Position numbers and translations under genes: made by a program. The notes beneath the pieces are model-generated. The model made no database searches and was not told the DNA's origin. It worked only from the letters and a program-made list of their open reading frames with translations. Below are positions 8,495 through 15,073 of a stretch of DNA of 16,680 nucleotides, in pieces; positions within the stretch are counted from its first letter, which is position 1; each line of letters opens with the position of its first letter. The stretch spans positions 12,235 through 28,914 of the forward strand of contig MGXX01000040.1 of NCBI GenBank assembly GCA_001801515.1, in the 5' to 3' direction. This DNA comes from Gammaproteobacteria bacterium RIFCSPHIGHO2_12_FULL_38_11. GTDB taxonomy: Bacteria; Pseudomonadota; Gammaproteobacteria; Coxiellales; Coxiellaceae.

Positions 8495-10348
8495 TTAACT
8501 AACGACAGAAGAAACACCTCCTGAAATATCAGCTTGTAATGCTGCTGTACTTTGTACAATCGGAATTGAACACGCAGTGCTGCCCGGAGGACAAACACCA
8601 AGCTCCTCATAAGCTTCTCGAATCCAAATTTGGCAGACGGCACCTAAATTTCTACAGTTTCCTTCTGGATCACGTCCTCTTCTTATATCGTTTTCTATCC
8701 GATCTTTCTTATCCCGACACTCGCTGTCGTAGATTTGGCAAACACCATGCCTCACATAGTAATCATCAAAAGCTTCTCGAATCACGGTAGGGCAAGCCCT
8801 GCCAACGCTTCGACACTCTGATCTTGGATCTCTTCCCCCCTCTACTGCCCGACAGATGAGGTCGTTCGGCGCACAAGCAGCTGGTATAACTTCACTTTCT
8901 ACCGGAGTCATAATGTCATATTCAACTAATAAATTCAGCTGCGTCTGTGTTAATGTGCAGGTGTCGTCCAGCATGCATTGCGTTGCCGTCGATATAGCTA
9001 GACGGGTATCATTTGGTAACCCTCGACCGTTTGGCACAAACTTGCCATAACCATTCGTAGATAATAAAGTAACCCACTCATCTGATACATTACAATTTAA
9101 TTCCAGCGCACAGATTAGCGCATGCCTTATCTGAGTCTGGCGTCGTGCTTCCTCTTGCACTTGCCGTATTGCATTCTGGATTGTCATTTCTGCCTGATCC
9201 CTTAGAATTCCAACTCGTCTAGCAGCTTCATTCTGCAGTCGTAGAATTGCAGTTTCTCTATCTAGTACATCTTGTGAAACTATAGGAAACCCACCAGGGA
9301 ATCTCGCATTAATATCAGGCAACACACTAGGGTCATCGCGTTGATTAACCAAAGCGGTTACTTGACTGCGTAACTGCGATGCAGGTCCCCCTCCTCGCGC
9401 CTGTCGTCTTGCTATACTAGGCGACAAAGTACCGTTAGCTACCTGTCGCTGCCTTTCCGCATTTTCTAGGTCTTGTAAAATCCGAATATTATCATCAAAC
9501 GCATTCATTACCCGTGTATTTTCTGCCCTACGAGCTGCTATATATTGCTCGCGTCTAGCAGAATCATCTCCTCCACCAAAAATACCTGCGGCAGTTGCGA
9601 AAGCATTACCTAAATCCGTCGCAAAATTAGCGACCTCATGCGCAGCACCTACTACCGTATCAACCGCACCAAGTATTGTTCCCTCTGGGTCTCGCACAAA
9701 GTTTATGGCTGCCTGAAGACAAAACATGGGGTTAACAATATTTATTGCCGCAAATGCAAGATCGAGTGTCGGACTACTAACTCCTGCCATATTCAAAGCA
9801 GTTTGAAGTGGATTAGCAGCTGTTCCAACAGCATCAACAAAGCGCTGAGCCACATTTACAGTTATTTCAGACGCACTTCCCTGATAAGGTGCCAGTATTC
9901 CAGTTACTATGCTATTTCCTACACTTTCAGGGTCGCCTGTAGCAAGGTTAATCGCTAAAGTGATGGGATTTTCACCCAACACAAAAGTTGCGACTCCGTT
10001 AATTACTTGTATCGGAGCGACTCTCATAACAACATTTCCACTGACAACTGTAAGCGTCCCACCAGTGCCGGCAGCTAGTCTACTAGCCCCCGCTTGAGTA
10101 GCCACAACAGCCATACCCACTGACCTATTCACAGTAAATGAGGTCACTCTCCCAGCCACCCGCGAACTCACGCTCGCGGCTGTATTTTCTGTAATGGCAT
10201 ATACACCGCATGATACAAAAAACATCAAAAGAGATATCACTATATAACGTAATACAGATGACGACACTTGAGTGTGGGGGGATACAATGACATTTATATT
10301 TTTTGGCATATTATTTTTTAACAATAAATTTTCTAATGCTTTTTTCAT
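8495..10348 (-). CDS. Exported protein with coiled coil and seven CX5-6C cysteine pairs
   Basis: I do not recognise this 617-residue protein. A 32-residue N-terminal stretch precedes a hydrophobic segment (33-51) ending in FVSCGVYA. That could be cut after VYA by signal peptidase I, or be a poor lipobox with Cys47. Residues 52-260 are Ala/Gly/Val-rich. Residues 264-405 are rich in Arg, Glu, Gln and Ala and probably form a coiled coil. From 413 on, all 14 cysteines form CX5C or CX6C pairs: 413/419, 458/464, 492/499, 512/519, 537/544, 565/572 and 586/593. The last part is an imperfect tandem repeat with GRDPxxxCRxxGxxC then IREA. Disulfides in an exported protein are likely. ATG 10348 has GGGGA about 9 nt upstream. 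The gene looks more GC-rich than its neighbours, perhaps from transfer. It sits 59 nt before the giant gene. Confidence 0.75.
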   Translation of the reverse strand: MKKALENLLLKNNMPKNINVIVSPHTQVSSSVLRYIVISLLMFFVSCGVYAITENTAASVSSRVAGRVTSFTVNRSVGMAVVATQAGASRLAAGTGGTLTVVSGNVVMRVAPIQVINGVATFVLGENPITLAINLATGDPESVGNSIVTGILAPYQGSASEITVNVAQRFVDAVGTAANPLQTALNMAGVSSPTLDLAFAAINIVNPMFCLQAAINFVRDPEGTILGAVDTVVGAAHEVANFATDLGNAFATAAGIFGGGDDSARREQYIAARRAENTRVMNAFDDNIRILQDLENAERQRQVANGTLSPSIARRQARGGGPASQLRSQVTALVNQRDDPSVLPDINARFPGGFPIVSQDVLDRETAILRLQNEAARRVGILRDQAEMTIQNAIRQVQEEARRQTQIRHALICALELNCNVSDEWVTLLSTNGYGKFVPNGRGLPNDTRLAISTATQCMLDDTCTLTQTQLNLLVEYDIMTPVESEVIPAACAPNDLICRAVEGGRDPRSECRSVGRACPTVIREAFDDYYVRHGVCQIYDSECRDKKDRIENDIRRGRDPEGNCRNLGAVCQIWIREAYEELGVCPPGSTACSIPIVQSTAALQADISGGVSSVVS

Positions 10349-10389
10349 CCTAAAATCCCCACCGCCACATAATACCTGAGACGAATCGT

Positions 10390-12216
10390 CTAGTTAAAAA
10401 CGTAATCTTTACCATGGCCCTTCACATTTATCTCATACACCCCATTTATTTTTTTAAAATAATCTTTTTGAATCGCGTTTTCCATTATCTGACGCATACG
10501 TTCCAGGGATGATGGACGCGCAGCTGTCGTCGTTTTGATAGATTGATTTGCATGTGGCGCTTTTTTCGGTGCTGTCAAAAATGCATTGACAGATTTCACA
10601 GGTAGTATCAGATGAACGCCATATACCGCCTGCTGTATTAGAGAATCAATTGTGAGAGGGGTTTGCTTCGTCCAGTGTGGCCAAGACAATGTGCCAGTTA
10701 ATTTTGTCACACCAGAGGATGTGGTCATGTTATGTGAAAACACTATTTTTGTGTTCGGTGTTATTAATTTTAAATAGGGCTCTATGGCCTGATTTTGTTT
10801 TGACACAGATGTGTCAACTGCATGTGAAGATAGTTTTTGCGCTGATTCACCTAAAATAGTGAACGCAGGGGAATTTAAATTTAAAATTTCAAAACGATCA
10901 TGAAAATTGTAAAAACAATCCTGAACAATGCAAGCATGTTTAATATCGAATTGTGTTGTGTTAGATGAATTTTGAGCATTCTTTACTAATTGGTTACTTA
11001 ACGAAAGATGGTGAATTAAATATAGTTCATCATTTTTAGTCATCATTGGCGACGATTCAGGGTTTAATGTGTAAACAAATAAATTCTCTAGTGTTATTGT
11101 TTCATTCGTTAATGATGAGCTTTTATTCGTACTGTGAAACATAAAATGCGATATTTTCATGCCGAAATGATTTTTAATATTATTATATTCCCAATTTGGA
11201 ACATGCAGCATCAAAGACGAGGATATGTTCTCAGCAAGTTTTGAAAAATCATGCTGTTGTTTTAAAGCGGGGAAAGCAATTTTATAATTTAAGTTGATCT
11301 GTCCCATAGGCGTTGTCAGCGTCAAATTTTTCACAGTTGCATCTGTATTTTTTGTCACAGTTACTGAAATAAGTTGTTGTACCAGATTTAACAGTTGTTC
11401 TGAATCAATGCGTCCTGTTGCCTCTTTTTTTTGTAATAATATTTTTAACTGGTTCAATATTGCTGTTATGGTTTGTGTATTCAGTTGAAGATTATTGAAA
11501 TTAATTTTATTTGCAGTAATAGAAAAATCTAAGGCGTTTTTTATTGTATCCAATCTCAACTCTGGGTCACGTATGCCAGCGCTAAACATTGCCTGCCAAT
11601 CTTTAGCATTTGAAACATCCTGATTCATTGTTGCATAAAAATTTTTAAGCTTTAAGGTTAATCGGTCTTTAATATTAACCATTTCCAAACCAGACCCCGA
11701 GAAATGCCATACGATATGTGTAGCAGCGGCATTGCTATCGACACGAACTAGCAGTTCAGGGATATGAAACTTAACAATATTCTTTAAGATAGCAACTTTA
11801 TTTTGTGTTAATAATAAAAACGCAGACCACCCACCAGAAAAATCAAAATGCATTTTTGCATTAATGCGGCAAGGAACTGGATTGCCTATTTGAAAATCAG
11901 CAATACTGACGGTACCCACACCAAACATAATATGACCATTTACAAAAGAAACTGGTCCATGCCCTAAAACAATCGGCACAGTTTTAATGTCAAGGTGTCC
12001 GTTTGTAGTTTGTTTCATTTTTAAAAGTATTTGAGATGAAAACCAACCGCGATGGAAAGCCATTATCTTGAGTTCAGTTGCGTGTTGTTTAGCTAACAGT
12101 ACATTCAGTCTATCAACAAAACGCACAGCATGACGATTGGCAACTATACCAAAAACATAGGGAAGGGAAAGTCCTAAAAAAACAATAATTGCTAAAATTT
12201 TGCCTATCTGCTTCAT
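10390..12216 (-). CDS. DUF945/YdgA-like membrane-anchored protein
   Basis: The 608-residue protein has one N-terminal membrane segment (about 6-26) followed by a large, probably periplasmic region. The motif HRGWFSSQILLKM (55-67) is typical of the DUF945 (YdgA) family, whose function is poorly known. E. coli YdgA has about 500 residues, so this copy is long. I place the start at ATG 12216 because GGAGA (12225-12229) lies 8 nt upstream. An in-frame TTG at 12231 would add five residues but overlaps that ribosome-binding site. The gene lies 59 nt after the beta-barrel gene and 41 nt before the Cys-rich gene, consistent with one transcript. Family assignment rests on the N-terminal motif and overall architecture, so it is moderately sure. 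Confidence 0.75.
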   Translation of the reverse strand: MKQIGKILAIIVFLGLSLPYVFGIVANRHAVRFVDRLNVLLAKQHATELKIMAFHRGWFSSQILLKMKQTTNGHLDIKTVPIVLGHGPVSFVNGHIMFGVGTVSIADFQIGNPVPCRINAKMHFDFSGGWSAFLLLTQNKVAILKNIVKFHIPELLVRVDSNAAATHIVWHFSGSGLEMVNIKDRLTLKLKNFYATMNQDVSNAKDWQAMFSAGIRDPELRLDTIKNALDFSITANKINFNNLQLNTQTITAILNQLKILLQKKEATGRIDSEQLLNLVQQLISVTVTKNTDATVKNLTLTTPMGQINLNYKIAFPALKQQHDFSKLAENISSSLMLHVPNWEYNNIKNHFGMKISHFMFHSTNKSSSLTNETITLENLFVYTLNPESSPMMTKNDELYLIHHLSLSNQLVKNAQNSSNTTQFDIKHACIVQDCFYNFHDRFEILNLNSPAFTILGESAQKLSSHAVDTSVSKQNQAIEPYLKLITPNTKIVFSHNMTTSSGVTKLTGTLSWPHWTKQTPLTIDSLIQQAVYGVHLILPVKSVNAFLTAPKKAPHANQSIKTTTAARPSSLERMRQIMENAIQKDYFKKINGVYEINVKGHGKDYVFN

Positions 12217-12224
12217 TACCGTAT

Positions 12225-12229
12225 TCTCC
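12225..12229 (-). promoter_or_regulatory. Ribosome-binding site that decides the DUF945 gene start
   Basis: GGAGA on the minus strand lies 8 nt before ATG 12216. The surrounding sequence is an imperfect 12-nt duplication (GAATTTTAGAGT then GAATTTTGGAGA), so a weaker AGAG copy lies 12 nt further upstream. Confidence 0.65.
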
Positions 12230-12275
12230 AAAATTCACTCTAAAATTCGCAATGATATTTAATTTGTCATCATCA

Positions 12276-13289
12276 CTAGAACGATTGTGCAAAGCCAAAT
12301 GAAACAAGTAGGTGTGGGCTTGAATTAAATTGACCCGTCACATTGGCACAAGCAATCGTTAAAAACATAGGAAGCTTCTTAAGAAATATAAAACTGTAGT
12401 TTCCACCCACATTAAATTGTTCTGTTGCATAATCCGCGATTAAAGATACATTTTTATATACGCTGACACCTATACCCCCAAACCCTTGATATTGGCTATC
12501 TAAATTGCCTGCTGCGCTAGAAGCAGTTTGAACACCCGCGTTTAATGTAATCGGAAAACGAAGTGGAATACCTTGTGTTAGCGCTAAATAATAGCTTTTA
12601 GAAATATTTGACATAACACCCCAACCTGCCAACGTGCCAAGACCAAAAGCAACTGCCGTATTTTTTGCCAAATAACGATTTATGCGAAAACCAAAACCCC
12701 CATTTTGTAAAAATGCGTCTTGACGCCACCCAATATTGTCATTACTAGCACTTACCACAACGCCAAGTAATTTATGAGGATCGCCGAATGAAAAACCCAA
12801 ACCCATAAATCCATCTGGAAGGCTTGTGCCATTCACATGATTCACAAAACCAACTGATGCGAAAAATGCTTGCCCACCACCAAATGCGTTGGGTGAAGAC
12901 AGAGAAACGCCTGGCAAACCTATGCCGCGATTACCAAATGCTTTAATCGGTTGCGTTTTTATCGCTTGCATCGATTCTTCTTTTGCCAACATAACTGCTT
13001 CTGCCAGACATTTCTTTAGCATTAAAGTTTGTTGTCGCGTTAATTGAGTTTTATTTTTTTGCGCAAGCACCCGGCATTGTTTTTGAATTTTTTGTTTCAC
13101 AGGGAATAATGCTGGTTGATTTGACGTCGTATCTTGTAGTTGTGACATATGAACAAAAGCAGCGTTTGGAACGACATCAGGATTTTCTGCAAAAGCAGAA
13201 AAACTGTATGCCACTATTATTATGCATGCTGCAATGAAACGCGTTCTAAAAAAAACTGCTATGATAAAATCCATTTTGTATTGCCTCAT
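12276..13289 (-). CDS. Secreted outer-membrane beta-barrel protein, unassigned
   Basis: The 337-residue product has a signal peptide with a hydrophobic core at about 18-30 and a likely cut after SAFA (34). A mature N-terminal helical region carries two cysteines (Cys72 and Cys94) flanking a Gln/Lys-rich stretch, possibly a disulfide. From about 120 on, alternating aromatic/Gly strands dominate (MGLGFSFGD, GVVVSAS, GGFGFRIN, GGIGVSVYKN). The chain ends in Phe (FGFAQSF), the usual C-terminal signature of proteins inserted by the BAM complex. I cannot assign a specific porin family. ATG 13289 has AGGGA about 9 nt upstream. A second ATG at 13274 with its own GAGG would remove five residues. The gene is first in the four-gene set, behind a TATAAT box and a 12-bp triple repeat. 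Confidence 0.75.
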   Translation of the reverse strand: MRQYKMDFIIAVFFRTRFIAACIIIVAYSFSAFAENPDVVPNAAFVHMSQLQDTTSNQPALFPVKQKIQKQCRVLAQKNKTQLTRQQTLMLKKCLAEAVMLAKEESMQAIKTQPIKAFGNRGIGLPGVSLSSPNAFGGGQAFFASVGFVNHVNGTSLPDGFMGLGFSFGDPHKLLGVVVSASNDNIGWRQDAFLQNGGFGFRINRYLAKNTAVAFGLGTLAGWGVMSNISKSYYLALTQGIPLRFPITLNAGVQTASSAAGNLDSQYQGFGGIGVSVYKNVSLIADYATEQFNVGGNYSFIFLKKLPMFLTIACANVTGQFNSSPHLLVSFGFAQSF

Positions 13290-13333
13290 GCAAACTTATC
13301 CCTAAAACGTACTCTAGTTTATTTATTTATTTT

Positions 13334-13339
13334 ATTATA
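13334..13339 (-). promoter_or_regulatory. Perfect -10 box upstream of the beta-barrel gene
   Basis: TATAAT on the minus strand lies 44 bp before ATG 13289, preceded by TTGCG. No good -35 hexamer occurs at 16-18 bp; that position is occupied by the 12-bp direct repeats. An activator-dependent promoter is a reasonable inference. It probably serves the four genes to its left. Confidence 0.6.
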
Positions 13340-13346
13340 CGCAAGC

Positions 13347-13382
13347 ATTTAATTTCACATTTAATTTCACATTTAATTTCAC
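13347..13382. repeat. Three perfect 12-bp direct repeats (ATTTAATTTCAC)
   Basis: The unit occurs exactly three times in tandem: 13347-13358, 13359-13370 and 13371-13382. The third copy contains the kinase stop codon (TGA, 13381-13379). The first copy ends 7 bp from the perfect -10 box of the next gene. On the minus strand the unit reads GTGAAATTAAAT. It could be a regulator-binding array or simply replication slippage. Confidence 0.85.
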
Positions 13383-15073
13383 AAAGGATCAAATGTCGAT
13401 GCTTCAACTAATTTAGGCAGTAATAGGTTGTCTATTGTATTTTTTATTGCCTGCGTTGATAACCCGGATAAGTGGCTAGACTCGATAGCCAAAATAATAT
13501 TTCTTGCTGCTTCCTTGGAAAAAAGGGGTTCAGCAGAAAATAATTCAGGGGTGGATGGATATTCATGCAGTACCGCTGTTGCTTCTGCATGACGCTGTAA
13601 AATATAACGCATTTCTGCAACTGAATTATTTTGATTTTTATCAATCATACTGTCTTCAAGTAACCAATGGAAATAAGCCAACATTGGCCATGTATTAACA
13701 TTATCAATCGTAAAACGTGCCATTTCTATATAACACACAGCCAGGTTTTTAAGATCTGCATAACTGCTATCAGACAAACCTTCCGCCGACAGCAGTTCCA
13801 AAAAATTCTCTTCTGATAATTGCATAAACTCAGCATAAGCTATAAAAAAAGCCCAAACAATCATTTGTAATTTGGGACGCGCATTGGGATAAAAACAGCA
13901 CATCAATTTTGTAAAACATAATAATTGCTTTCGATAATTTTTATAATGTGCATCAGGCAAAATTTTCTCAATCATTTCTTCCACCGTTTTTCCCAGGGAG
14001 AAAATATCAGATGAAAATGTGTGATCAAAGCTGGGGACAATGATTTCTTTTCCAATCGCTAAACGATTCATAATAACTAAAAGATCTTCATCCGATTCAA
14101 TTTCTTCAAATACATTGCATCGTTCATGATACGCGCGCAACACTTCAGGCGCTAAATAATAGGGTGTTGCACACATGCCCTCTCCTTTGATCACATGAGC
14201 AGGGAAAGCAGACTCTTCATCAATCAAGGTGATCGTTGTCTTTGTATCCGACAATAAAACCAAAAAGTTTTCTGGTTTGATATCACGATGAACATAACCC
14301 AGGCCCGCAATAGATGCACCACCGCTATGAAAACGCATGACGGCTTGAACCATTAAGAAAAAAAGTTTAGGGATTTTGTGAAATAACCCAGGATTATTGA
14401 CATGAAAAAAATCATCAGCAATCGCAAATTTTATCTTTTGTGAAAACGAAATCAAATCAATACCCATCCAATCAGAAAGACGAAACCATTTTTCCTGGCT
14501 ATTTTTGCTATGCTTTTTCAATAAGCCAATTGCATTGTCACTTAATTCTAAATGAATGCTTTCTGACAATGCGATTGTCCTGCTTTCAATATTTTCTTTT
14601 ATTGCTGTTGTTTTAATTTTTTTAAATGGGTTAAATGATTTTTTACCGTAAAATAGCGATGATTTAAAATCCAAAAAATAAGTTGGGCTAGGTTCTTCGT
14701 GAAACAGTTTTGCTGCAGCGGGTTGTTGCGTATTAATATTCACCCACAGTTTAACGATTGCTTCTGCACCCTCTCCTAAAATATCTTTACGTGCCAACTT
14801 AACATAAATAGCATTTTCTACTTTAATATAGGTTTTACTAAAATAAAAAACTTCGCAGGTTATTTTATTTTGATAGCTCAGTGCCTGGCCACTATAATGA
14901 CTTGGCAATACTGTTCCACTAACTGCTTTTTCTAGAAAATGGCGAGCGCGATTAACTTCATCAGTAGCATACGTAAAAAATGCGCTGATACTGTCACGCA
15001 CCTCTTTCGGACGGGGTCGAACAGGTAATACATCACCAATCGATACCAGGTAGACTTCCCTTTCTTCCGGCAT
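13379..15073 (-). CDS. Eukaryotic-like Ser/Thr protein kinase
   Basis: The 564-residue protein would transfer phosphate from ATP to proteins. A glycine-rich loop GEGAEAIV (100-107) has its third Gly replaced by Ala. The ATP-binding Lys122 sits in PAAAKLF, and the catalytic loop is HRDIKPEN (262-269) with Asp264, Lys266 and Asn269. The metal-binding motif keeps Asp285 but reads DEE instead of DFG. LAPE lies at 307-310 and SSDIFSLG further on. About 70-90 residues precede the kinase lobe, and a helical C-terminal region of roughly 150 follows. No transmembrane segment or PASTA repeat is visible, unlike bacterial PknB. This resembles the soluble kinases of intracellular Legionella-type bacteria, so host targets are possible but unproven. 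ATG 15073 overlaps the preceding gene's stop (TAATG), with AAGGA (15080-15084) 6 nt upstream, so the two are translationally coupled. Confidence 0.88.
   Translation of the reverse strand: MPEEREVYLVSIGDVLPVRPRPKEVRDSISAFFTYATDEVNRARHFLEKAVSGTVLPSHYSGQALSYQNKITCEVFYFSKTYIKVENAIYVKLARKDILGEGAEAIVKLWVNINTQQPAAAKLFHEEPSPTYFLDFKSSLFYGKKSFNPFKKIKTTAIKENIESRTIALSESIHLELSDNAIGLLKKHSKNSQEKWFRLSDWMGIDLISFSQKIKFAIADDFFHVNNPGLFHKIPKLFFLMVQAVMRFHSGGASIAGLGYVHRDIKPENFLVLLSDTKTTITLIDEESAFPAHVIKGEGMCATPYYLAPEVLRAYHERCNVFEEIESDEDLLVIMNRLAIGKEIIVPSFDHTFSSDIFSLGKTVEEMIEKILPDAHYKNYRKQLLCFTKLMCCFYPNARPKLQMIVWAFFIAYAEFMQLSEENFLELLSAEGLSDSSYADLKNLAVCYIEMARFTIDNVNTWPMLAYFHWLLEDSMIDKNQNNSVAEMRYILQRHAEATAVLHEYPSTPELFSAEPLFSKEAARNIILAIESSHLSGLSTQAIKNTIDNLLLPKLVEASTFDPL

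Noticed and set aside
12217..12231. TTG start at 12231 for the DUF945 gene
   Set aside because: The TTG overlaps the GGAGA ribosome-binding site that is well placed for ATG 12216, so the shorter protein is preferred.
13347..13382. CRISPR array
   Set aside because: The repeats are only 12 bp and directly adjacent, with no spacers and no cas genes in view.
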